A DNA stretch of 64,000 bases from Bacteroidota bacterium. GTDB taxonomy: Bacteria > Bacteroidota > Bacteroidia > Cytophagales > Cyclobacteriaceae. The notes beneath the pieces are model-generated. The model was not told the origin of the DNA and did not search any database. It was given only the letters and a program-made list of their open reading frames with translations. The translations under genes were made by a program, and so were the position numbers. The DNA lies in NCBI GenBank assembly GCA_027592755.1, contig JAQCLE010000002.1, positions 1-64,000 on the forward strand. Direction: 5' to 3'. Positions within the stretch are counted from its first letter, which is position 1, and each line of letters opens with the position of its first letter. Positions 9,055 through 17,424 of the stretch are shown in pieces.

Positions 9055-10725
9055 ATGAAACGAAAATTGGTCTATATATTAGGTTTTATAATAAATATTT
9101 GGGTTACTTCTTGTTCTTCGAAAATGGATAATGCAGGTGAAAGGACTATTGCCAACGAGCATAGCTCAAATATTAATAAATTGATTTACAACGCCCGGAA
9201 TCTTCGGGAGCTTCTTTGGAAGGATCAACACCGGCCTCGATACCATCTCTTGCCACCGGAAGGCTTTTTTAATGATGCCAATGGGGCACTTTTTTGGAAA
9301 GGGCGATATCATATGTTTTACCTCGCCCGTACTCCGATTCCGCATCCTGAAGAGCCAGGTAAAGAAAGATGGGTAGCAGTATGGGACCATGTTTCCAGCA
9401 GAGATCTGGTTCATTGGATATATCATCCGCCGGCGATCAGTCCGAGGCTCGATGGTTCTATGCCGCAAGGGATCTACAGCGGAGGAGCTATCAAGAATGC
9501 TCCTCAGCCGACTTTGATTTACCATGTGCCCGGGCAAGGCACCTGTATTTCGATTGCCCAGGATGAGGATTTGATCAATTGGAAGGAACTACCTCAAAAC
9601 CCAGTTATCAAGCCTCACACGGATGAAGATGAGTATGTAGTGTTTGATCCGGCTGGATGGTATGAGAACGGCAAATATTACGCATTGATTGGCAACAAAA
9701 ATAAACGTCCGGGCTATGAAGGTGATTGTACGAGCTTATTCATATCTACCGATTTAGTCAACTGGGATTACCAGGGGCCCTTTTACAAATCCAATAGGGA
9801 GTGGACTCTTGAAGCAGAAGATGCTGCATGTCCGGACTTTTATCCAATTGGAGATAAGCATATGCTACTTATGCATGGTCATAGGCCCTATAGAAACATA
9901 ACGCACTATTACCTCGGAACCTATAAGGACGAACATTTCTTTCCCGAGCAACATGGTCGTATGAGTTGGCTGGGAGGTCAATTGTCAGGGCCCGAATCGC
10001 TTATTGATGACCAGGGACGGAATATCTTTTTTGGTTGGATTGCCGAATCAAGGACAGGAGGAGAGTCTCTTTGGGGTTATGATAGTGAAGTAGATCCTGG
10101 AAAAAATGATCTCTATGCCTGGGCATCGGCGGTAAGTTTACCTCGTGTCATGTCCTTGACGGAAAATGGTGATTTAGGTATTGCCCCGGCACCGGAATTG
10201 GAGGCTCTTCGATTCAATCAACGTCAGAGAAATAATATCACAATCCCCGCCGACGGGCAAGTGACTCTGGAGCAAATGGCTGGAGATGTGATGGAATTAT
10301 CAGTTGAAATTGATCCCGGGGATTCTGAGGAAATCGGAGTAAAAGTGCGCTGTTCACCGGATGGCTCTGAAGAAACTTTAATTACGTATAACCAAAAGAA
10401 AAAAATACTAAAGATCGATTTCGAAAATTCAACAGTCGGAGATAACGTTGCGTATAGAGGGTTTTATTCCACTGAGCCCTCCGAAGGGAAGGATATAACT
10501 ACACAGGAAGCTCCTCTTCAACTTGTAGAAAATGAGACCTTAAAATTGCGTATCTTTATTGATCGCTCCATCATTGAAGTTTTTGCTAATGGACGTCAAA
10601 GTATTACCCAGCGGATTTACCCTTCAAAGCCAGAGAGCAATGAGGTAAGGCTGTATAATAAAGGAGGTTCCGGAACGGCTTTGGTCGTAAAGGCCTGGGA
10701 CATGGATCAGACAATGCCATGGTAA
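9055..10725 (+). CDS. Divergent GH32-like lipoprotein, second subtype
   Basis: 556 residues; lipobox VTSC with Cys20. GH32-like propeller with FFNDANG (Asp74; the usual Pro is Ala), FDP (197-199) instead of RDP, and AACPD (Cys259) instead of ECPD, preceded by EAED. The C-terminal beta-sandwich ends in KLRIFIDRSIIEVFANG, so the two-domain architecture is kept. It is only distantly similar to the 4576 and 6358 genes but shares their substitutions at the second and third catalytic signatures. Preceded closely by the PhyH gene. Possibly acts on a modified fructan or other fructoside; function inferred only from family and context. Confidence 0.78.
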   Translation: MKRKLVYILGFIINIWVTSCSSKMDNAGERTIANEHSSNINKLIYNARNLRELLWKDQHRPRYHLLPPEGFFNDANGALFWKGRYHMFYLARTPIPHPEEPGKERWVAVWDHVSSRDLVHWIYHPPAISPRLDGSMPQGIYSGGAIKNAPQPTLIYHVPGQGTCISIAQDEDLINWKELPQNPVIKPHTDEDEYVVFDPAGWYENGKYYALIGNKNKRPGYEGDCTSLFISTDLVNWDYQGPFYKSNREWTLEAEDAACPDFYPIGDKHMLLMHGHRPYRNITHYYLGTYKDEHFFPEQHGRMSWLGGQLSGPESLIDDQGRNIFFGWIAESRTGGESLWGYDSEVDPGKNDLYAWASAVSLPRVMSLTENGDLGIAPAPELEALRFNQRQRNNITIPADGQVTLEQMAGDVMELSVEIDPGDSEEIGVKVRCSPDGSEETLITYNQKKKILKIDFENSTVGDNVAYRGFYSTEPSEGKDITTQEAPLQLVENETLKLRIFIDRSIIEVFANGRQSITQRIYPSKPESNEVRLYNKGGSGTALVVKAWDMDQTMPW

Positions 10726-10797
10726 AATATTCAACGACGAAAGAAAATTCTAAAACTAATAAGATAATCGTACTAACAATATTCTAAATCAATAAAC

Positions 10798-12378
10798 ATG
10801 AAAAGGATTAATAAGTTATTCATTTCCCTTTTGCAGGGAACTCTGTTGGTGCTTTTGGTACAATGCCAGCAGGCGGACTCAAACAAAGAAATGCAAACAG
10901 AAACAGGTTACTATCAGGAGCAGTATCGTCCACAATTTCATTTTTCTCCAGAATCAGGTTGGATGAATGATCCAAATGGAATGTTCTATTATGATGGGGA
11001 ATACCATCTCTTCTATCAACACTATCCAGACAGTACCGTCTGGGGTCCCATGCATTGGGCACACGCTGTAAGTACAGACATGGTTAGTTGGGAGCACCTT
11101 CCAATTGGGTTATATCCTGACGATCTGGGGTATATATTTTCGGGAAGTGCCGTTGTCGACTGGAAGAATACGACTGGATTTGGTAGCGAAGACAACCCCC
11201 CAATGGTAGCCATATTTACCCATCATTCAGCCGAGGGCTCCAAGGCTGGAAGAACCGATTATCAGAACCAGAGTATTGCCTATAGCCTGGATAAGGGACG
11301 TACCTGGACCAAATATGAAGGAAATCCGGTGCTTCCAAACCAGGGCATAAAAGACTTCAGGGACCCTAAGGTTTCGTGGCATGAAGCTTCTCAAAAATGG
11401 GTGATGATCCTGGCAGTTTGGGATCATGTAGAGCTTTATGGATCACCTGATCTGAAATCATGGAACAAATTGAGCGATTTTGGTCTTGAACATGGAAATC
11501 ACGGTGGGGTCTGGGAATGCCCGGATCTGTTTGAACTACCCATTGAAGGAAGTGATGAATCGAGGTGGGTAATGTTCGTGAGTATTGGCAGGGGAGGGCC
11601 AAACAAAGGTTCTGCAACGCAATATTTCATCGGACAATTTGATGGGCAGCAATTCACAAATGAGAATTCAAAAGAAACCGAACTGTGGGTAGATGCCGGT
11701 CCTGATAATTATGCCGGTGTAACCTGGTCAGATATTCCCAAAGGGGACGGCCGCAGATTATTTATTGGTTGGATGAGCAACTGGGAATATGCCCAGGTAG
11801 TTCCCACGGAAAAATGGCGTAGTGCCATGACCGTAGCTAGAGCACTTAAATTACAGCAAACAGACGCCGGCCTGAGAATGACCAGTAGCCCGGTTCAGGA
11901 ATTTATAAAGGTCAGGGCGGAATCAAATGAGATCAGCACGCAAGCAGTATCAGGAGCAGTGCAATTGGAGAACATATCCTTCACTACATTATCAGACGTA
12001 CGACTTGAGTTTACTGATTTCGTCCAGAGCAGTGAGTTTGGCTTAAAGCTCTCCAATGAAGCCGGAGAAGAAGTGTTGATGGGATACTCTCCAAAAACCG
12101 GACAGTTCTTTATCGATAGATCAAAATCAGGTATAAGTGATTTTCATGAACTTTTTGCCCGGAGACAAACCGCTGAAAGGAGTTCAGCATCAGATGTTAT
12201 TAAGCTGCGAATTTTGTTGGATGCTTCGTCTATCGAGTTGTTTGGCGATGAAGGTTCTTCCGTAATGACAGCCCTGGTTTTTCCGACCTCAGCATATACT
12301 AAAGTTAGTCTTTTTAGTAAGGATGGATCGGCTCAACTGACTTCGGGACAAATGTCGACAGTGAATTCAATATGGTGA
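10798..12378 (+). CDS. GH32 beta-fructosidase lipoprotein (levanase/inulinase type)
   Basis: 526 residues; lipobox LVQC with Cys23, so anchored in a membrane. All three GH32 catalytic signatures are canonical: WMNDPNG with Asp58, FRDP (188-190) and WECPDLF with Glu240. The IFSGSAVVDWKNT strand and the SWNKLSDFG blade are also typical of exo-acting levanases and inulinases. The C-terminal sandwich runs from about 390 and ends with the LRILLDASSIELFGD segment. It lies 72 bp after the previous gene and 71 bp before the fructokinase, consistent with one transcription unit converting fructan to cytoplasmic fructose-6-phosphate. Confidence 0.9.
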   Translation: MKRINKLFISLLQGTLLVLLVQCQQADSNKEMQTETGYYQEQYRPQFHFSPESGWMNDPNGMFYYDGEYHLFYQHYPDSTVWGPMHWAHAVSTDMVSWEHLPIGLYPDDLGYIFSGSAVVDWKNTTGFGSEDNPPMVAIFTHHSAEGSKAGRTDYQNQSIAYSLDKGRTWTKYEGNPVLPNQGIKDFRDPKVSWHEASQKWVMILAVWDHVELYGSPDLKSWNKLSDFGLEHGNHGGVWECPDLFELPIEGSDESRWVMFVSIGRGGPNKGSATQYFIGQFDGQQFTNENSKETELWVDAGPDNYAGVTWSDIPKGDGRRLFIGWMSNWEYAQVVPTEKWRSAMTVARALKLQQTDAGLRMTSSPVQEFIKVRAESNEISTQAVSGAVQLENISFTTLSDVRLEFTDFVQSSEFGLKLSNEAGEEVLMGYSPKTGQFFIDRSKSGISDFHELFARRQTAERSSASDVIKLRILLDASSIELFGDEGSSVMTALVFPTSAYTKVSLFSKDGSAQLTSGQMSTVNSIW

Positions 12379-12449
12379 TAAATAATACGGCCAATTGCTT
12401 GGGATGGCAATAGGGAAAACCATAATTTACTTGCTTAAACATTACACAA

Positions 12450-13319
12450 ATGAAAGTATTGTCGTTTGGCGAGGTATTATGGGATATTATTGGTGAGGAT
12501 GCCCACCTGGGTGGAGCCCCTCTCAACTTTGCCGCTCATTCTGTCCAATGCGGAGGTCAGTCATCGATGCTTTCTCGATTGGGAAACGACGATTTTGGGA
12601 GAGATGCCGGCTTTCAAATTGGAAAATTAGGCGTGGACACCAACCTTCTTCAGATTGATCAGGACCATCCCACGGGAACGGTCCCGGTTACGTTGGTAGA
12701 TGGTCAGCCCGACTATTATATCACGCCAAACGCGGCTTATGATTTCATTGATTTAGGCGAGGCCAAAGCTGTTCGGGATGAAAGTAATTTTGAGGTATTG
12801 TACTACGGAACTTTGGTACAAAGAGGACAGTCTGGTGATGCGCTGAAAAAGATTCTTGACAATTATAAATTTCGTCTGAAATTCTGTGACATCAATATGC
12901 GAAAAGATTGCTATAGTGAGGAAATTATACGTTTCTCACTTGGGCATGCGACTGTCGCTAAATTGAACGAATATGAAGTGATAGAAGTTGGTCAGATGTT
13001 ATCACAGGCCGATTTTGTACCAAAGTTACTTGGTGTCTTCCCGCAACTTGAGCATGTTATTCTTACTGTAGGAGGAGAAGGATGTTATGTGTTTCAAGAT
13101 CACACCTTGCATCACATTAAAAGTGAGCCCGTCCATGTGGTGGATGCGATTGGGGCAGGTGATTCTTTCAGTGCAGCATTCATGTACTCCTTTTTTAAAT
13201 CTGGTGATGTCTTGAAATCTGCCGAAATTGGAAATAAAGTTGGAGGTTTTGTTGCGTCATCCGCCGGAGCAATTCCCAAATACCCGGAAGCGATAGTTAA
13301 GCTTCTTCAGTCCATTTAA
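12450..13319 (+). CDS. Fructokinase, PfkB (ribokinase) family
   Basis: 289 residues, cytoplasmic. The N-terminal GEVLWDI and GGAPLNFAAH segments are the substrate-binding signature typical of bacterial fructokinases, and the C-terminal PfkB signature DAIGAGDSFSAAF carries the catalytic Asp and anion hole. Expected reaction: ATP plus D-fructose to fructose-6-phosphate. It ends the fructan gene run and provides the cytoplasmic step for fructose released by the GH32 enzymes; the corresponding transporter is not in the window. Start at the ATG of MKVLSFGEVL fits the usual family N-terminus. Confidence 0.9.
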   Translation: MKVLSFGEVLWDIIGEDAHLGGAPLNFAAHSVQCGGQSSMLSRLGNDDFGRDAGFQIGKLGVDTNLLQIDQDHPTGTVPVTLVDGQPDYYITPNAAYDFIDLGEAKAVRDESNFEVLYYGTLVQRGQSGDALKKILDNYKFRLKFCDINMRKDCYSEEIIRFSLGHATVAKLNEYEVIEVGQMLSQADFVPKLLGVFPQLEHVILTVGGEGCYVFQDHTLHHIKSEPVHVVDAIGAGDSFSAAFMYSFFKSGDVLKSAEIGNKVGGFVASSAGAIPKYPEAIVKLLQSI

Positions 13320-13495
13320 TCAGAACAAAATTCCGGGAGATTAATCGAACATGTGTTTGGTACTGAGGACACCTCGGTCCAAAAACTTTTTAAAACGTAA
13401 CTGATAAATCACTGTACAATAAAAAGACATGGATTAGTAGGAAACGCGTGTCATTGCTGAAGGTCGTCTCTAAATTAATTGCGATCGCTGGACTT

Positions 13496-14218
13496 TCAGT
13501 CATGAGGGAAACTTAAAGGTTTTTGGGCTCGAACCCAGTCCATTCTTTTAGCCAGATCTTCGGATTGGAAACAAAGTGATCCCATCACGATCGTTCCTGC
13601 ACCCGCGGATCTTAACTTTGGCACTGTGTTCTCCCGAATGGCTCCATCAGCTGCTAACAAAACTCGATTACTCACGCTATTTTCTGCGATCATGGCGTGA
13701 GCTTCTGCCATTCTGACCGTGGCACTATCATCGAGCAGCTGTCCCTTGACACCTATCCTGGTTCCTAACAGACACACCATTCCTATTTGGTCCAGATAAG
13801 GAGCGACCGATTGCACCGGCGTATCAAGCTGCAATACCACGCCTGCAATAAGACCACGAGTACTGATATGATCAAGCGCCTTTTTGGGGTTGGTGTTTTC
13901 GGCGTGGATACTGATAAGATTTGCTCCCGCATCGGCAAACTGGTCAATCTGGTCGATCAGAATATCATCTGTAACCATCAGGTGAACATGCAAGGGCCTG
14001 GTGGTCTGTGCTCTGATTGCAGCAACCATATCCGGAAAGATCAGTAAGTAAGGTGAAAAATGCCCATCGGCCACATCAAGATGGTAAAGATCTGCGAATG
14101 GATCAACGCGGTCGATCTCCTCGCCTAGTCGTGTCAGATCGGCTGACCATAGTGATATTTCGACCAATAACCGGTCACTTGGAAGGTCGGCAAACCATTT
14201 GGATGAATTGTTATGCAT
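13496..14218 (-). CDS. Ribulose-phosphate/allulose-6-phosphate 3-epimerase-like
   Basis: 240 residues, TIM-barrel of the Rpe/AlsE family. Visible signatures: LYHLDVADGHFSPYLL (metal-binding HxDVxDG), HVHLMVTDD, and the C-terminal VLLAADGAIRENTVPKLRSAGAG with phosphate-binding VMGS. Expected to epimerise a ketose 5- or 6-phosphate at C3. This looks like an accessory sugar-pathway copy, since its neighbours on the same strand are a sugar isomerase and a Gfo/Idh/MocA oxidoreductase, both damaged. Base composition of this block is visibly richer in G+C than the flanks, suggesting acquisition from another lineage. The gene itself seems intact. Confidence 0.8.
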   Translation of the reverse strand: MHNNSSKWFADLPSDRLLVEISLWSADLTRLGEEIDRVDPFADLYHLDVADGHFSPYLLIFPDMVAAIRAQTTRPLHVHLMVTDDILIDQIDQFADAGANLISIHAENTNPKKALDHISTRGLIAGVVLQLDTPVQSVAPYLDQIGMVCLLGTRIGVKGQLLDDSATVRMAEAHAMIAENSVSNRVLLAADGAIRENTVPKLRSAGAGTIVMGSLCFQSEDLAKRMDWVRAQKPLSFPHD

Positions 14219-14287
14219 AGTAGAGGTGTTTCAAAAATGTAGCCAAAATGCCCTGAACAGTATCCCAATTTGTTGAAGTAAGATAGC

Positions 14288-15126
14288 TCATGAAAGTGCG
14301 ACCGAATTATCCAGCTGCGCTTTCAGAAAGGCAGCAACTCCCGGGGCGTCGTCCGAAGACAACCCATATGTTATGAGAGCACCCCGGAAATCGATTGAGT
14401 GAAGGAGCGAGAGATAATGATGATAGTCAATGACCCCTTTCCCTGTAGTAGTGAATTCGCCGTCTGCAAGCCGATCCTTGGCATGGGCGAGTACGATACG
14501 ATTGTGCAATAGGTCAACCCCAGTTTCGATGATCGCTTTTCTGGCCTCTTCATCTTCTGTTTCAAACAGATTTGCCGGATCAAAAACAATACGCAACCGC
14601 TCACTCTGCATAGTATCAATCAGTTCACGGGCCCGGTTTGCTGAGTTGACGATATTGGAGAGTTCCGGTTCGATTCCAATGAAGATGTCGTAGGCTTCTG
14701 CCACCTCTATGAGGTGGCCAAATTCATCGCACATCTCTTTCCATGCGGCTGGTGTGGCATTATCAGGATGGTGTTCCCACTGGTTTTCCACACAAAAGCT
14801 GCCACTGCATACCGTTAGAAGTTTAGTGCCTATAGCGTGGGACACCGAGGCTATTTGGGTAAAGCTGCGTCGACCTGCAAGACGCTTTGAGCGATCAGGA
14901 TGAGTCATATTGTAAGTTGCTGACACCGCAGCGATATCGACACCAGACTTGCCAGAGGCGATTGAATTTCGGTGACTATATCGGTATCAATTGCTTCCGG
15001 AAGCGATGCGATACCAGAGCAAGCAAAGTTGTACTGGACTGTTGAAAAACCAGCGTTTTTGGCCGCGGTCAATACTGTTAGTGGGTCATGACCCGTAAAT
15101 GTTTTCGCAAATATTCCGAGCCTCAT
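14288..15126 (-). pseudogene. Sugar phosphate isomerase/epimerase (TIM barrel), frameshifted
   Basis: The N-terminal part (14905-15126; MRLGIFAKTF, TVQYNFACSG) and the C-terminal part (14288-14926; VSATYNMTHPD, FVENQWEHHPDNA type loop, IGIEPE, VFDPANLF, VLAHAKD, GALITYGLS) belong to one xylose-isomerase-like TIM-barrel protein but lie in different frames. The shift is at about 14945-14960, where the first frame reads SPLASLVS and the other reads SGKSGVDIAAVSATYNM. The pieces together give a normal family length (about 275). The metal-binding His/Glu/Asp positions in the second half look intact. Either a genuine pseudogene or a single-base error; the neighbouring truncated gene supports decay. 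Confidence 0.8.
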
Positions 15127-16238
15127 TTGACGGCTCCTGTTACGTCAGAAAGCCTGGTTGGCTTTCCTGTCTTTACCGACTGTATGATCGCTACCATACA
15201 GCGCACCGAGGCGACACCATCGGAAATATCTGCCCCAGACACCGGTGTACCGTTCTGAATAGCTTCAGCAAACCCTTCCAACTGTCGCCGATAGAAATGA
15301 CCATCTGCACCCAGAACACGACTGGTTGTTCCAGTGTCTTCGTGGAAAATATCGACATCGCTTGATTTGTAGAGCCATGGATTATACGTTTTGGCAACGA
15401 TGCTGCCATTTTCACCGTAGATTTGCAGACCCTCATGCCAATCCATGCGGACCGCAACCGTAAGATCCAGATGACCGTTCGCACCATTGGCGAATGTAAC
15501 GTCAACGAACCAACTATAAGCTCCGAACTGCTTGTTGAGGCGTGCACGTACCTCGATAATGTCGCCTGCCAGGTATCGTGCGGTGTCAACAAGATGACTA
15601 CCGTGGGTCAGCATATAGTATCGTTCGAGATCAGCCTTTGGATCTCCTGGCGGTCGTTTGGCATTTTCACTCTTGATCATAAGGGGTTGTACTGCATCTG
15701 TGACTAAATAGCGGTGTGTAGAATCACAATACCAGGCTTTTAGAGCCAGCATCTCACCCATGTCTTGAGTAATGAAGTCTTTTGCACTTTGCAGCCCTGC
15801 GTCAAAGCGCTTCATATGTCCGACTTGCAAAAGCAGGTTGCTATCATTTACAATACGCTGCAACTCTTCTGTTTCCTCAACAGAAATTCCCACTGGCTTT
15901 TCAACCAACACATGTTTGCCAGCATTAAGTGCGGCAATCGATGCAGGTACATGAAATGAGTCTGACGTGGCGATCACCACAGCGTCTAGGTTGGGATCAG
16001 CGAGCATTTCATCATAGTCGGCGTAGGTGATGTCTGGGTTGTAGGTGCTTGCCATACGCTCCCGAAGATCCGCCGCGATATCACAGATCGCATAAAGCCG
16101 AGCGTTTTTTGCCTTGTTTGCGCTTTCGAAATGTGTGGCCTGGGCGATCGGGCTAAAACATTCGATTTGTTTTATACGCCTTGAAAAAACTTCCGGAATA
16201 AACAATAGTGTGAAATAGCATATGGTGAAAATGGACAA
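15123..16238 (-). pseudogene. Gfo/Idh/MocA oxidoreductase lacking its N-terminal Rossmann loop
   Basis: 371-residue ORF. From residue about 30 the sequence is a typical NAD(P)-dependent sugar oxidoreductase: IAQATHFESANKAKN, VVIATSDSFHVPASIAAL, the catalytic-region VLVEKPVG, and a C-terminal alpha/beta domain with LTHGSHLVDTARYL. The first ~29 residues (MSIFTICYFTLLF...) do not resemble a family N-terminus and the nucleotide-binding GxGxxG is missing, so the true 5' end is gone at about 16150. It overlaps the isomerase gene by four bases (ATGA-type junction), as in an intact ancestral operon. Probably inactive for lack of the dinucleotide loop. Confidence 0.75.
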
Positions 16239-16622
16239 AAAATTAATCTACTTATTAATTCCAATGGTTTTAATACATTAGCGCAAAGTGGGACAAGCAA
16301 TAGTGTCATACCTCAGCTATTAAGGGGCAATGGTTCAGACCTCCATGATACAAATGCCTTAAAAGGAAGGGGTAGGAGAAAATTCATTACACATGTGGCC
16401 AAGAAAAAGTGTGATGAGGAAATGGTCAAGGAGGATTTAGATTATAACAATCTTGTGGCCATAGTGAGCAATTACCTGTTCACACAGAAAGAACCATTAA
16501 GGGATGAGGTCATTTTCTTAATGAACAAAAGGCCAGGTCTCAAAGAAAGGGCAACTGCATCTCGACGGATCATCAGCAAGATTGTGGCGTTTGTAGAGAA
16601 GTTTATTGAGGGGATGGGTTAG
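16209..16622 (+). pseudogene. C-terminal remnant, resembling a type I restriction R subunit
   Basis: A frame open from 16209 to the stop at 16622 but with no plausible start at its left edge; only a GTG at 16395 lies inside it. The end reads LVAIVSNYLFTQKEPLRDEV, then LMNKRPGLKERATASRRII and VAFVEKFIEGMG, which resembles the C-terminal helical tail of some type I R proteins; this is recognition by eye and uncertain. Its 5' part is missing exactly where the minus-strand oxidoreductase also loses its 5' part, so a deletion or recombination joint lies at about 16150-16210. It is not a copy of the hsdR at 40139, whose C-terminus is different. Confidence 0.5.
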
Positions 16623-16744
16623 CTATCGATTATGGTTTCAAGAAAATCACTCAGAATGTACTCTTTCACCCAAGAAGAAATCAGAGGTATTCAAGGGATG
16701 CAAATCTGGCTTCAACAGGTATTTTTTATGCAAAATATGTGCAA

Positions 16745-16779
16745 ATAAAAAAGCAGTTACAAATTAATGTAACTGCTTG
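16745..16779 (-). terminator. Rho-independent terminator after tRNA-His
   Basis: A 10-bp perfect stem (AAGCAGTTAC / GTAACTGCTT at 16751-16760 and 16770-16779) with a 9-nt loop is followed, on the minus strand, by a run of T (16745-16752). It lies 9 bases beyond the tRNA-His 3' end and so terminates that transcript. Confidence 0.85.
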
Positions 16780-16788
16780 ATAATCAAG

Positions 16789-16863
16789 GGTGGAAGACCG
16801 GACTTGAACCGGCGACCTCCTGAACCACAATCAGGCGTTCTAACCAACTGAACTACAACCACC
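16789..16863 (-). tRNA. tRNA-His (anticodon GTG)
   Basis: On the minus strand a cloverleaf can be drawn with D-arm AGTTCAGTTGGTTAGAACG, anticodon loop centred on GTG within CTGATTGTGGTTCAG, and a T-arm GCCGG-TTCAAGT-CCGGT. Position 16863 supplies the G-1 and 16789 the C73 that mark His tRNAs, and no CCA is encoded. The acceptor stem GTGGTTG/CTTCCAC contains two adjacent U-U oppositions (positions 5:68 and 6:67), which may be normal for the phylum but look odd. Confidence 0.92.
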
Positions 16864-16935
16864 ATTTATTAAGAAGGCACAAAGTTAAACAGCTGGACAG
16901 AATTAAGCTAAGTAATATTTGATTGAATTTGGGGA

Positions 16936-17358
16936 TCATGATCTCTTTTGTCCCATGGCAAGGGCCATTTTCATGTATTTCCTTATTTCATCGGTCAAAT
17001 CCTCTTTTTCATAAAGCCTGAAATAGTGATTCCATAGGCTGCCTCCTGGAATTCCCGCGACTTTGTGAAAGCACAGGGTTTCCTCATATGGCTCACGAAG
17101 TGGTAGTACTACATCGATATAATCTTTGCCCAGCCGGTGGATGTAGGCAAACCGGATTTTAGCGGCAAACCTAATCATGGTTTTGGCAGGGTGAATTACG
17201 AAATCGCCAAGTTTCCGGTACTCCTCAACCAGAAAATAAAATAAGCTAATTGTCTTGTCAGATTTATTTCTCAGGAAGTCATCGACCGTATTATCATTGC
17301 AAGAGTGCCTGACATTTTGATTTAAAAATTTCTGATTGCAAAGGGGACATGTCCACAT
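16936..17358 (-). CDS. DUF5655-domain protein with N-terminal zinc motif
   Basis: 140 residues, soluble. The N-terminus MWTCPLCNQKF...RHSC has a Cys2-His-Cys arrangement likely to bind zinc; the rest (FLRNKSDKTI, FVIHPAKTMIRFAAKIRFAYI, DVVLPLREPYEETLCFHKV) matches what I recognise as DUF5655, a small alpha/beta domain of unknown role often found with YdhG/DUF1801-like proteins. No operon partner: it is flanked by tRNA-His and a divergent SMP-30 gene. Function unknown. Confidence 0.7.
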   Translation of the reverse strand: MWTCPLCNQKFLNQNVRHSCNDNTVDDFLRNKSDKTISLFYFLVEEYRKLGDFVIHPAKTMIRFAAKIRFAYIHRLGKDYIDVVLPLREPYEETLCFHKVAGIPGGSLWNHYFRLYEKEDLTDEIRKYMKMALAMGQKRS

Positions 17359-17424
17359 GACTTTAAAATAGACAAATTCTTGAGTACTTTAAGGGGCTAA
17401 TCAATCTAATTATCAATACACACG

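Noticed and set aside
15772-15954. Plus-strand ORFs opposite the oxidoreductase
   Set aside because: Frames antisense to an alpha/beta sugar oxidoreductase; they have low-complexity composition with no family resemblance.
16209-16622. Duplicate of the island hsdR C-terminus
   Set aside because: The remnant's end (VEKFIEGMG) does not match the hsdR end at 43339 (RYADYGSQSAA), so it is not a copy from the island.
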